From positions 1 through 64,000 of the forward strand of contig SCUE01000028.1 in the NCBI GenBank assembly GCA_004297775.1: a DNA stretch of 64,000 nucleotides. Direction: 5' to 3'. The position numbers were made by a program, and so were the translations under genes. Position 1 is the stretch's first letter. Each line of letters opens with the position of its first letter. Of the stretch, positions 55,255 to 63,244 are shown piece after piece. The stretch comes from Chloroflexota bacterium. GTDB taxonomy: Bacteria; Chloroflexota; UBA6077; FW602-bin22. The notes beneath the pieces are model-generated. The model saw only the letters and a program-made list of their open reading frames with translations, did not search any database and had not been told where the DNA came from.

Positions 55255-56041
55255 CCTCGGCAGCGGGAGCTCCGGCAACTCCTTCGTCGCGACGAACGGC
55301 GATCAGGCAATCGTCGTCGACGCGGGATTCAGCAAGCGCCGAATGGTGGCTGAACTCCGTCATCTCCAGGATTCGGGCCTCTCGCTCGCGGCGATCGTGT
55401 TGACCCACGAACACTTCGATCATTCGCGCGGCGCGATCGAGCTTGCTCGCGTTTCCGGCGCGCCGATCGTCGCCACGCGCGGGACACTCAATGCCCTCGC
55501 CGAGGGACTGAGCGACCCAACGATCGCGCGGATCGCCGTGGGGTCGACCGAATCGTTCGACATCGCGTCGTTCTCCATCGGGTTTCGGCCCGTCCGGCAC
55601 GATGCCCAAGAGCCGGTCGGACTCTCGATTGCGGCCGACGACAGCGTCGCGGTCATCGCGATCGATCTGGGGACCGCGAGCAAGGCGGATGCCGACTGGA
55701 TGTCGAACTGCGACCTTCTCGTGATCGAGTCGAACCACGATTCGACTCGCCTCATGAACGGACCGTACCCGGGGCACTTGAAGAGGCGGATCGCCGGGCG
55801 GCTCGGCCACCTGTCAAACGATCAAGCGGCAGCGTGCATCGCCCAAGCGGTCGGCGTTGGACGCGCGCGAGTGATCTGGCTGGCGCACCTGAGCGAGGTC
55901 AACAACACGCGCACCGAGGCGTTACACCGAGCCCGGCGCGAGGTTGCCGACACCGAGATCGCTGTCGCGGTGTGCGCGCGGGATCGACCGAGTCTGACCT
56001 GGTCGTCCGGCAGACAGTTCCGCCAGGCGACGCTCTGGTGA
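55235..56041 (+). CDS. Metallo-beta-lactamase-fold hydrolase (YycJ/WalJ-like)
   Basis: 268 aa from GTG 55235, inside the trmD end by 20 bp. It starts with [11 protein letters not shown], typical of YycJ-like proteins, and has the metal ligands [10 protein letters not shown] (HxHxDH), RHDAQEP, ESNHD and [10 protein letters not shown]. YycJ relatives are 5'-exonuclease-like and linked with cell-wall or DNA repair. Last gene of the long plus-strand run; the sortase gene converges with 1 bp between stops. Confidence 0.9.
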   Translation: MPLALRSLGSGSSGNSFVATNGDQAIVVDAGFSKRRMVAELRHLQDSGLSLAAIVLTHEHFDHSRGAIELARVSGAPIVATRGTLNALAEGLSDPTIARIAVGSTESFDIASFSIGFRPVRHDAQEPVGLSIAADDSVAVIAIDLGTASKADADWMSNCDLLVIESNHDSTRLMNGPYPGHLKRRIAGRLGHLSNDQAAACIAQAVGVGRARVIWLAHLSEVNNTRTEALHRARREVADTEIAVAVCARDRPSLTWSSGRQFRQATLW

Positions 56042-56042
56042 C

Positions 56043-56828
56043 CTACGGCCCGCGCTCGCCCCACACGACGAGGCGATGGCTGTAGTCGTTCGTCAGCGGA
56101 TTGAATGTGCCCGTGCACGTGATAAGCGTCACCTCCTCGCGCCCGCTCGAATAGGTGACTGACACGTCGTTGTTTGGCACGACGTTGCGCCCTGTCACAC
56201 GGTACGTGATATCGCCGCCATCCGTTCGAAGGACGATCTCATCGCCTAGCTTCACCCCGTCCAATCGCGCGAAGACGTTCCCACTCGTCAAGCTCTGAAC
56301 GTGACCCGACAGGACGACGTTGCCGCCCTGGAACGGCAGCGCAGTGCCTTCGAGATGGCCGGCCACGAATTTCGGCACTTCCCATTCGCCCTTCCGAAAC
56401 CGAGACACGATCACGGGCGCGTCGAGCTCGATCGACCGAACCAGAATGCGGTATATCTCCCTGATCACCGGTTGGCGCGCCACGACCGCGGGTGCCGTCG
56501 GTGTGGCGGCGGGTTCCGGAACCGGCGTCGCAACGCCTTCGGCGATCGCCGCGGGAATCACTGTCGGCGCGACGAAATCCACGCGCACGTGCGCCGTTGC
56601 CGTTAACATCGCCTCGACAGGTTGCATCACGCTCTCAAACGCGGCAACAGTGGCAGTCGCCCGAGCGCGGATCTCGCGATCTTCAATCTGACGCTCGACC
56701 GCCGCGCGCTCGAACTCGCCGAACATCCAGACCGCGAACGTGGCGACGAGGATCGTCAGTCCTGTCGCGGTCAGCACACTGGCGAGGCGATCTCGCCCCG
56801 TGCGGGTCGCGTTCGATGAATTCGCCAA
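56043..56828 (-). CDS. Sortase (class D/E-like)
   Basis: 261 aa. An N-terminal membrane anchor (TATGLTILVATFAVWMF), a Pro/Ala/Thr spacer, then the sortase barrel with catalytic His in VLSGHVQ, Cys in LITCTG and Arg in YSHRLVVW. It cleaves a C-terminal sorting signal and links proteins to a wall or pilus component. No LPxTG-type substrate gene is present in this window, so the substrates must be elsewhere. The upstream gene is an unknown protein 60 bp away on the same strand. Confidence 0.93.
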   Translation of the reverse strand: MANSSNATRTGRDRLASVLTATGLTILVATFAVWMFGEFERAAVERQIEDREIRARATATVAAFESVMQPVEAMLTATAHVRVDFVAPTVIPAAIAEGVATPVPEPAATPTAPAVVARQPVIREIYRILVRSIELDAPVIVSRFRKGEWEVPKFVAGHLEGTALPFQGGNVVLSGHVQSLTSGNVFARLDGVKLGDEIVLRTDGGDITYRVTGRNVVPNNDVSVTYSSGREEVTLITCTGTFNPLTNDYSHRLVVWGERGP

Positions 56829-56888
56829 TCGACTAGCCTGGTCCCGGAACGTGGGCGTGGCGCGTCGAATCAGACGCGATTCGCGCCA

Positions 56889-57215
56889 TCACGCGACGAC
56901 GCGTGCCTTCTTGATGGACTCGATGACGAACTCAACAACCGAGTCGATGTCGGTCGCCCGGAACAATGCCGTGTCGATATAGGCGGCGTAGCCGTTGTCG
57001 GCGCCGGTCGCCGCGCGCACACGGGCCGTCAGTCCACGCTGACGCTCGGCGAGGTGATTGAAGTGCGCGATCGGCTCGGCCAGATCGCGCAACGTTGTCA
57101 GGATCTCCTGGCGCGCCTGGTCGAGTTCGGCGCTGGTGCGCAAGCTGGCCACGGCCGCGACTGCGCCATCGTCGGCCGGGACCGTCAACTCGACGTCTCC
57201 CCGTGTCAGAACCAC
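56889..57215 (-). CDS. Conserved-looking 108-aa protein, unknown
   Basis: From GTG 57215. Soluble, alpha-helical by pattern: LRTSAELDQARQEILTTLRDL and RATDIDSVVEFVIESIKKA; N-terminal strand GDVELTVPADD. No motif recognised. It may be co-transcribed with the sortase 60 bp downstream. It is divergent from the GDPD gene. Composition is normal for this genome, which supports coding. Confidence 0.6.
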   Translation of the reverse strand: MVLTRGDVELTVPADDGAVAAVASLRTSAELDQARQEILTTLRDLAEPIAHFNHLAERQRGLTARVRAATGADNGYAAYIDTALFRATDIDSVVEFVIESIKKARVVA

Positions 57216-57270
57216 CGCCGCGTCCCCTAGCCTGAATTTCGTCTCCGAATTATGGCAGCCATGCTCGTGC

Positions 57271-57276
57271 TAGGAT
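57271..57276 (+). promoter_or_regulatory. -10 element of GDPD gene (leaderless type)
   Basis: TAGGAT ends 8 nt before ATG 57285; no Shine-Dalgarno. Confidence 0.35.
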
Positions 57277-57284
57277 CGCGGCGA

Positions 57285-58037
57285 ATGCCCGCCCGAGACC
57301 TCATCGGCCGCGCGGAACCCATCATCGTCGCCCATCGCGGAGCGAGCGGCTACGCGCCCGAGAACACCCTGGCGGCCTTTCGTCTCGCGGTCGAAATGGG
57401 TGCGCCGATCGTTGAGTGCGATGTCCACCTTTCGAGCGACAACGTGCCCATCATCATTCACGATCACGCGCTCGATCGCACGACGAGCGGCTCCGGGCTC
57501 GTGCGCGACTGGACGCATTCGGAAATCGCGCGGCTCGATGCCGGTAGTTGGTTCGACGTGCGATTCGCCGACGAGCGAGTGCTGACACTCGACGACCTCC
57601 TGGACTGGTGTCGCGGCCGCGTCGGCCTGTCAATCGAGTTGAAGAACGGTCCGATCTACTACGACGGTATCGAGAGGACGATCGCCGACCGCGTGCGCGC
57701 GCACGACATGGCGGCGCACGTGTCGGTCATTTCATTCGATCACGTTGCGCTGGCGCGCCTGAAGTCGGTCGCACCCGAGGTTCAGACCGGGGCGCTCTAC
57801 GCCGCGCGCCTCGCCGATCCGGTCGCCGTGGCACGGTCGGCTGGCGCCAACGCGCTCTTGCCGCACGTCGCATTCGCCACGCCGGATCTCGTGCAGTCCG
57901 CCCACGGGGCGGGAATCGCCGTCTCCGTGTGGACGGTGAACGATGCCGCTGAGCTGGCCATGGCTCGCGCCGCGGGAGTCGACGCGGTCGCGACCGATTT
58001 CCCCGATCGTGTCGCGCGAGAACTCGCGCGACAATAG
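57285..58037 (+). CDS. Glycerophosphodiester phosphodiesterase
   Basis: 250 aa from ATG 57285. TIM barrel with the GDPD active site: VAHRGASGYAPENT, ECDVHLSSD (Glu, Asp) and IHDHALDRTT (His), then SIELKNG. It hydrolyses glycerophosphodiesters to glycerol-3-phosphate and an alcohol. A start at 57252 would add 11 residues, but the -10-like TAGGAT overlaps that stretch, so 57285 is preferred. mutS2 follows after 37 bp with its own -10 element. Confidence 0.92.
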   Translation: MPARDLIGRAEPIIVAHRGASGYAPENTLAAFRLAVEMGAPIVECDVHLSSDNVPIIIHDHALDRTTSGSGLVRDWTHSEIARLDAGSWFDVRFADERVLTLDDLLDWCRGRVGLSIELKNGPIYYDGIERTIADRVRAHDMAAHVSVISFDHVALARLKSVAPEVQTGALYAARLADPVAVARSAGANALLPHVAFATPDLVQSAHGAGIAVSVWTVNDAAELAMARAAGVDAVATDFPDRVARELARQ

Positions 58038-58061
58038 CGCTGCCAAGCGTCCAACGCCGAT

Positions 58062-58067
58062 TAGACT
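58062..58067 (+). promoter_or_regulatory. -10 element of mutS2 (leaderless type)
   Basis: TAGACT ends 7 nt before ATG 58075; no Shine-Dalgarno in between. Confidence 0.4.
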
Positions 58068-58074
58068 GGCCACG

Positions 58075-60438
58075 ATGATGCCGGATCGTGAGCTTGCCAT
58101 CCTCGAGTTCCCGACTGTCCTCAGGCGTCTGGCCGGCCACGCCAGCTTCGCGATCGGCAAAGAGATGGCGCTCGCTCTGCGTCCCGCGCCGACGCTTTCC
58201 GAGGCAACGCGGCGTCAACGTGTGGTTATCGAGGCGCGCTGGGTCGTCGAGTCTGGCATCGGCATGGGCATTGGCGGCGCGCGCGACGTACGCGAGTCGG
58301 TCCGCCGGGCCGGTCTGGGCGGTCGCATCGAGCCGAATGATCTGCTGGACGTGCGCGCGACGCTGTCGGCTGGTCGTGTGCTCCGCCGCGGGCTGCTGGC
58401 CCACGCCGTGCGAGTTCCCGAGTTGGCGGATTTCGCGGCCGGATTGCCTGATCGGCCCGATCTCGAAACCGAGATCGGCAGCGCCCTCGACGAGCGCGGC
58501 AACGTCGTGGACTCGGCGTCGGCGACCCTCGGCCGCCTGCGCGCGGAGACCCGCACGATTCACGGTCGGCTCATGGAGCGTCTCCAGGCTTTCCTGACGT
58601 CGAGCGCGTACCGCGATGCGATCCAGGATCCGATCATCACGACGCGCAATGGCCGATACGTCATCCCGGTCAAGGCTGACGAGCGCGACAAGATTCGCGG
58701 CGTCGTCCACGACCAATCCTCCAGCGGCGCGACGCTGTTTGTCGAGCCGCTACAGACGCTCGATCTGAACAATCGGCTTCGTCAGGTTCAGATCGAAGAA
58801 CAACAGGAGGTCGAACGCATCCTCCTGGCGCTGAGCGCGCGCGTTGGGGCTCGTTCGGCGGAAATCTTGAACGGCCAGGAATCGCTCGGCCACCTCGACT
58901 GCGCGTTTGCCAGCGCGCGGCTGGCTGGAGAGCTTCGTGCCGTCGCGCCCGACCTCGTCGAAGGCAGTGGTGCGGACCGGACGGCCGAAATCATCCTGCC
59001 GCGGGCGCGGCATCCACTCCTATCCGGCAACGTCGTGCCAATCGACATTCGTCTCGGCGGCGAACACATCGCGCTGGTGATCACTGGACCGAACACCGGC
59101 GGCAAAACGGTCGCGCTCAAGACGATCGGCCTGTTGACGCTGATGGCGATGGCAGGCCTGCAAGTTCCGTCGGCCGACGGCGCCCGCGTCCGCTTCGTCG
59201 ATCGGGTCTACGCCGACATTGGCGACGAACAGAGCATCGCCCAGAGCTTGTCGACATTCTCCTCGCATATGACGCACATCGTCGCGATCCTGCGCGCGGC
59301 AACCGGTTCCTCGCTCGTTCTACTCGATGAGCTTGGCGCCGGCACCGATCCTGTCGAAGGCGCGGCTCTGGCCCAGGCGATCCTGGACGAGCTTCGACAC
59401 CGCGGAACGCTCGTGGTCGCGACGACGCACTACGCCGAGCTAAAGACGTACGCCTACGCCACGTCCGGCGTCGCGAACGCCAGCGTTGAGTTCGACGTTG
59501 AGACGCTCTCGCCAACCTATCGACTCATGATCGGTGCGCCCGGACGGAGCAACGCGCTAGCCATCGCGGCGCGACTCGGCCTCGGAGAAGCCATCCTCGA
59601 GACCGCCCGGGCGCGCGTCGCACCGCGTGACGCCGAATTGGCCAACGTGCTTGACACCCTGCGGAATGAGAAAGAACGCGTGATCGCAACACGCGCGGCC
59701 GCCGAGGCCGAACATCACCGGATCGCCGCTCTGGCCGCCCAACTGTCGGAGAAGATCGCCGCGACCGATCGGGCGCGCAAGAAGGCCGCGTCAGACGCGT
59801 ACAAGCGCGTCGAGCGCGAGATCGCCGACCTTCGCGCGCGATTGCGGGACATCGGCGCCGATGCGCGACCGGCGCAACCGGGACTCTCATCGACCGCGGT
59901 CACGAGACGCCAGATTGACGCGGTCGAACGCGAAATCCGGGCTCGACGGCCGGCGGAGGTCACCGCGACTCCGGTCTTGATCGCGCCCGGATCGTGGGTT
60001 CGCCACCGCGGCCTCGATCAAGTCGGACAGGTTCTCTCGGTGCGCGACGATGAGGTCGAGATCCAATTCCGCGCGCTCAAGGGGCGAGCCCGGCGGAACG
60101 ACATTGAACCGGCCACGCGCGCCGAGCAGTCGCGCTCGGAACCCGCCCCGGACCTATTCACGACCGCTGGAATGGCGCCGATCAGCGCCATTCCACGCAC
60201 GGAAATCGAGATTCGCGGCTATCGAGCCGATGACGTGTCGCCGGAGCTCGACCGTTACTTGAACGATGCCTATCTGGCTGGGCTTCCCTTCGTACGTATC
60301 GTTCACGGCAAGGGCACCGGCGCCCTGCGCCAGACTGTCCGCGAATTCCTTGGCGCGCACCCGCTCGTTCGCGGCTACGATTCAGCGCCACAACGCGAGG
60401 GTGGCGATGGCGTGACCGTCGCGACTCTGGCCAACTAG
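58075..60438 (+). CDS. mutS2: Endonuclease MutS2
   Basis: 787 aa from ATG 58075 (a second ATG follows directly). It has the MutS-type ATPase: GPNTGGKT (Walker A), LLDELGAGTDP (Walker B) and ATTHY; the MutS2 clamp segment DQSSSGATLFVEP; a coiled-coil region at about 520-620; and a C-terminal Smr nuclease domain with EIRGYRADD and VRIVHGKGTG. MutS2 proteins restrain recombination and split collided ribosomes. An open frame further upstream lies inside the GDPD gene and is not used. Confidence 0.96.
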   Translation: MMPDRELAILEFPTVLRRLAGHASFAIGKEMALALRPAPTLSEATRRQRVVIEARWVVESGIGMGIGGARDVRESVRRAGLGGRIEPNDLLDVRATLSAGRVLRRGLLAHAVRVPELADFAAGLPDRPDLETEIGSALDERGNVVDSASATLGRLRAETRTIHGRLMERLQAFLTSSAYRDAIQDPIITTRNGRYVIPVKADERDKIRGVVHDQSSSGATLFVEPLQTLDLNNRLRQVQIEEQQEVERILLALSARVGARSAEILNGQESLGHLDCAFASARLAGELRAVAPDLVEGSGADRTAEIILPRARHPLLSGNVVPIDIRLGGEHIALVITGPNTGGKTVALKTIGLLTLMAMAGLQVPSADGARVRFVDRVYADIGDEQSIAQSLSTFSSHMTHIVAILRAATGSSLVLLDELGAGTDPVEGAALAQAILDELRHRGTLVVATTHYAELKTYAYATSGVANASVEFDVETLSPTYRLMIGAPGRSNALAIAARLGLGEAILETARARVAPRDAELANVLDTLRNEKERVIATRAAAEAEHHRIAALAAQLSEKIAATDRARKKAASDAYKRVEREIADLRARLRDIGADARPAQPGLSSTAVTRRQIDAVEREIRARRPAEVTATPVLIAPGSWVRHRGLDQVGQVLSVRDDEVEIQFRALKGRARRNDIEPATRAEQSRSEPAPDLFTTAGMAPISAIPRTEIEIRGYRADDVSPELDRYLNDAYLAGLPFVRIVHGKGTGALRQTVREFLGAHPLVRGYDSAPQREGGDGVTVATLAN

Positions 60439-60446
60439 GACGGTCC

Positions 60447-60881
60447 GTGCCCGAGCTTCTTCAATCCGCGATCGAACTCGCGATCACCCTCTTCGGCGCA
60501 TACTTCGCGGCCGTCTGGCTGTGCGTGGCGGTCTGGACGATTCGCGACATCCGTTCTCGCACCACCGATGGCTTCGTCCAGTTTCTGTGCGGAATCCTCG
60601 TGATCCTCTTCAACCTGCCGGGCTTCGCGCTGTATCTGATCCTGCGGCCACCCGAAACCCTGGCCGATGCCGAGGCGCGAGCCGCGCGCATTCGAGCAGC
60701 CGCCAGGCCAGCGTCCGAAGCGTGCCCGCGATGTCACGGCCCAATCGAGAGCGACTACCGTGTCTGCCCGCGCTGTCGCACCGCGCTGCGCGAGCCGTGC
60801 GTCGCGTGCGGGCGATTGATGTCCCTCGAGTGGCAAGCCTGCCCCTACTGCGCCACTCAGCGAGCCAGCGCCCCGGAGTAG
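60447..60881 (+). CDS. Membrane protein with double zinc ribbon
   Basis: 144 aa from GTG 60447, 8 bp after mutS2. Two membrane helices (about 7-31 and 44-68), then two zinc ribbons: CPRCHG...CPRC and CVACG...CPYC. The helix pair with ILRPPET resembles PLDc_N-like small membrane proteins followed by a DZR ribbon. It may be a membrane sensor or scaffold. It shares a transcript with mutS2, presumably ending at the hairpin at 60911-60936. Confidence 0.75.
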   Translation: MPELLQSAIELAITLFGAYFAAVWLCVAVWTIRDIRSRTTDGFVQFLCGILVILFNLPGFALYLILRPPETLADAEARAARIRAAARPASEACPRCHGPIESDYRVCPRCRTALREPCVACGRLMSLEWQACPYCATQRASAPE

Positions 60882-60900
60882 GCGCGCGGCCGAATCAGCG

Positions 60901-60936
60901 GAAACACACAAGGGGCGGATCAACGGATCCGCCCCT
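60901..60936 (-). terminator. Terminator between zinc-ribbon gene and ABC ATPase gene
   Basis: AGGGGCGGATC (60911-60921) and GATCCGCCCCT (60926-60936) form a perfect 11-bp stem with a 4-nt loop. On the minus strand it is followed by TGTGTGTTTC (60910-60901), a weak T-rich tail, so it best fits the end of the ABC ATPase transcript. It may act in both directions because the two genes converge. Confidence 0.7.
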
Positions 60937-60952
60937 CCCGTGGAAAACCGAG

Positions 60953-62053
60953 TTAGACGATCGCTTCTTGAGTCTGGCGGTCGAACGTGTGCATGTGGGC
61001 CATGTCCAGCATGATCTCGATCTGCTGCCCGGCCTTGACCGGCGAACGCGCATCCATGCGCGCGACGAACTCGGACTCGCCCGTCAACAGATAGACGAAC
61101 TGCTCCGAACCCATCGGCTCGACGACGTTCACCTGAACCTTCATCGTGCTCTCGGCCGGGGCATTCGGGTTGCTCGACCGATCGAAGACGTCCTCCGGGC
61201 GGATGCCGAACACGACATCTTTACCGACGTAACCCGTCAAACGCTCTGCCTTATCAGCCGGCACCCGCAGCTTGAAGGAGCCGCCATCGATATAAAGGGC
61301 ATCCGGCGTACCGGCGACCTTTGCGTCGAAGAAGTTCATCGCCGGCGACCCGATGAACCCAGCCACGAACATGTTGGCCGGCTTGTCGTACAGGGACTGT
61401 GGCGTTTCGAGCTGCTGCAGTACGCCGTCGCGCATGACGGCAATTCGGCTGCCCATCGTCATCGCCTCGACCTGATCGTGCGTGACGTAGATGACCGTCG
61501 TCTGAAGCCGCTGGTGCAGCTTGATCAGTTCGGCGCGCGTCGCGACGCGCAATTTGGCGTCAAGGTTCGACAACGGCTCGTCCATCAAGAACACCTTCGG
61601 CTCGCGCACGATCGCGCGACCGAGCGCGACGCGCTGTCGCTGACCGCCGGAGAGCTGCTTCGGCTTCCGGTTCAAGAGCGTTCCGATGCCAAGGATCTCG
61701 GCCGCTTCGTGCACGCGGCGATTGATCTCCTGCTTCGGCGTCTTGCGAAGCTTCAGGCCGAAGGCCAGATTGTCGTAGACGCTCATATGCGGATAGAGGG
61801 CGTACGACTGGAAAACCATCGCGATGTCGCGGTCCTTCGGTGCGACGTCGTTGACGACCCGGTCGCCGATGTAGATGTTGCCGCCGGACAGTTCCTCCAG
61901 GCCGGCGATCAATCGAAGGGTCGTCGACTTGCCGCAGCCCGACGGACCGACCAGGACCAGGAACTCCTTATCCAGGACGCCGATGTTGATGTCGTTGACT
62001 GCCGTGACTTCGCCGAAACGCTTTGTGACGTGATCGAGTGTGACGCTCGCCAT
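60953..62053 (-). CDS. Sugar ABC transporter ATP-binding protein (MsmX/UgpC-like)
   Basis: 366 aa. Walker A GPSGCGKST, Q-loop, signature LSGGQRQRVALGRAI, Walker B VFLMDEPLSNLDA, H-loop VTHDQ, then the C-terminal regulatory OB/TOBE domain typical of carbohydrate importers (GIRPEDVF). It stands alone with its own promoter and terminator, so it probably energises several sugar importers encoded elsewhere. ATG 62053 has GGGAGG 12 nt upstream. Confidence 0.95.
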   Translation of the reverse strand: MASVTLDHVTKRFGEVTAVNDINIGVLDKEFLVLVGPSGCGKSTTLRLIAGLEELSGGNIYIGDRVVNDVAPKDRDIAMVFQSYALYPHMSVYDNLAFGLKLRKTPKQEINRRVHEAAEILGIGTLLNRKPKQLSGGQRQRVALGRAIVREPKVFLMDEPLSNLDAKLRVATRAELIKLHQRLQTTVIYVTHDQVEAMTMGSRIAVMRDGVLQQLETPQSLYDKPANMFVAGFIGSPAMNFFDAKVAGTPDALYIDGGSFKLRVPADKAERLTGYVGKDVVFGIRPEDVFDRSSNPNAPAESTMKVQVNVVEPMGSEQFVYLLTGESEFVARMDARSPVKAGQQIEIMLDMAHMHTFDRQTQEAIV

Positions 62054-62187
62054 TGTGTTCGCAAACCTCCCGCTAAAGCTTCGAAAACAGAACTCTTCGG
62101 TAAAAACCGCTCTTCAAAGGCCGTCGGCCTGACCGCACACGCGTCGCGCGTAACTCGATAGGCTCCCCCAGCTTCGTAGGTTGCGCG

Positions 62188-62216
62188 ATATTACCTTGCG
62201 CACCCGCCGAGCGCAA
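62188..62216 (-). promoter_or_regulatory. Promoter of ABC ATPase gene
   Basis: Minus strand TTGCGC (62216-62211), 17-nt spacer, TAATAT (62193-62188). It predicts a leader of about 125 nt, which contains an AGGCC-GAC-GGCCT hairpin and a CGGT-TTTT-ACCG hairpin, before the GGGAGG ribosome-binding site. The region 62054-62295 holds no gene otherwise. Confidence 0.6.
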
Positions 62217-62295
62217 CCGCTCGCATCGTCGCCGCGTCGCGCGATCGGTCCGATTGGCGCGTCCACCGCCAGATGCCTCGCGAAACGCCGAACGA

Positions 62296-63183
62296 TCAGG
62301 CCGCCCCGGGAATATGCGTATACAACACCGCGACAGCCCCGACGAGGAGCAGGACGACCGTCACAATCAGCGGCCGATCGCTCAACAGGAGATCTTCCGG
62401 AGCGCCGCCGCCGTCGCGCAGATGGACCAGATACAGGTAGCGGAAGATCCCGAAGATAACAATCGGAATCGTCACCATCATCGTGTGGTCCCGCGGGAGG
62501 TTCTCCGCGGAAAACGTGTAGAGCGAGTACGCCATGATCAGGCTCGCCGTCACGATCGTGATGAGTTGCTCGAGTAGCTGCGGCGTGTACTCCCTCAGGA
62601 TCTGGCGATGCCCGCCCGCCGAGTCGCCGAGGAGCAGCAACTCGTGGCGCCGTTTGGCCAACCCGAGGAAAAGCGCCGCCAGAATCGTGCAGAGGTAGAG
62701 CCACGGTGAAATCGGCACGTCGATCGCCACCGCGCCCGCGACTGTGCGAATGACGAAGAACGACGCCAACGTGAAGAGATCTACCAGCACGACACGTTTC
62801 AATCCGAGGTTGTACGCGACGCTCAAAGTGACGTAACCGACCGCCAATGCGCCAAATGCGCGACTGAGCGTGAAGGCAAGACCGACCCCGATGGCCAGGA
62901 GCAGGACGCCGAAACCGATCGCCAGTCCGCGCGGCAGTCTCCCCGACGCGAGCGGACGGCGCCGCTTGCGCGGATGCAGGCGATCCTGGTCGAGATCGGC
63001 CAGATCGTTGAATATGTACCCCGCGCTCGAAATGGCGCAGAAGGCGACAAACGCCGTCCCGGCGCGGGCGAGCGCAAGCGTATCCATCAGCCGAAGTGCG
63101 AACAGAAGCCCGACGAAGAGGAGCCCGTTCTTCGTCCATTGCCGCGGCCGCGCCGCCTCGATCAAGGCCGCCAGCGTCGTCAC
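62296..63183 (-). CDS. UbiA-family decaprenyl-phosphate phosphoribosyltransferase-like protein
   Basis: 295 aa, with about nine membrane helices. RPRQWTKN at the start, the first Asp-rich motif NDLADLDQDRLHP followed by RRRPLASG, and the second near LGLAKRRHEL match the DPPR synthase branch (mycobacterial Rv3806c) better than menaquinone or haem prenyltransferases. In Actinobacteria it makes the arabinose precursor for the wall. Here dprE1/dprE2 are not adjacent, so the final product is uncertain. It lies 61 bp after pilM on the same strand. Confidence 0.87.
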   Translation of the reverse strand: MTTLAALIEAARPRQWTKNGLLFVGLLFALRLMDTLALARAGTAFVAFCAISSAGYIFNDLADLDQDRLHPRKRRRPLASGRLPRGLAIGFGVLLLAIGVGLAFTLSRAFGALAVGYVTLSVAYNLGLKRVVLVDLFTLASFFVIRTVAGAVAIDVPISPWLYLCTILAALFLGLAKRRHELLLLGDSAGGHRQILREYTPQLLEQLITIVTASLIMAYSLYTFSAENLPRDHTMMVTIPIVIFGIFRYLYLVHLRDGGGAPEDLLLSDRPLIVTVVLLLVGAVAVLYTHIPGAA

Positions 63184-63244
63184 GCGGTGCGATTCCCGCG
63201 CGATGCACGTTTTCGCTTCCGGCCGCGATCGACGATCCGTCCGG

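Noticed and set aside
60521..62161. Long plus-strand open frame (546 codons) antisense to the ABC ATPase
   Set aside because: The opposite strand encodes a complete ABC ATPase with all motifs; the frame is Arg/His/Asp-rich and without family features, and crosses the terminator hairpin.
62114..63208. Alternative minus-strand frame (364 codons) over the UbiA-family gene
   Set aside because: The other frame encodes a membrane protein with both Asp-rich motifs. This one is Arg/Gly/Ala noise.
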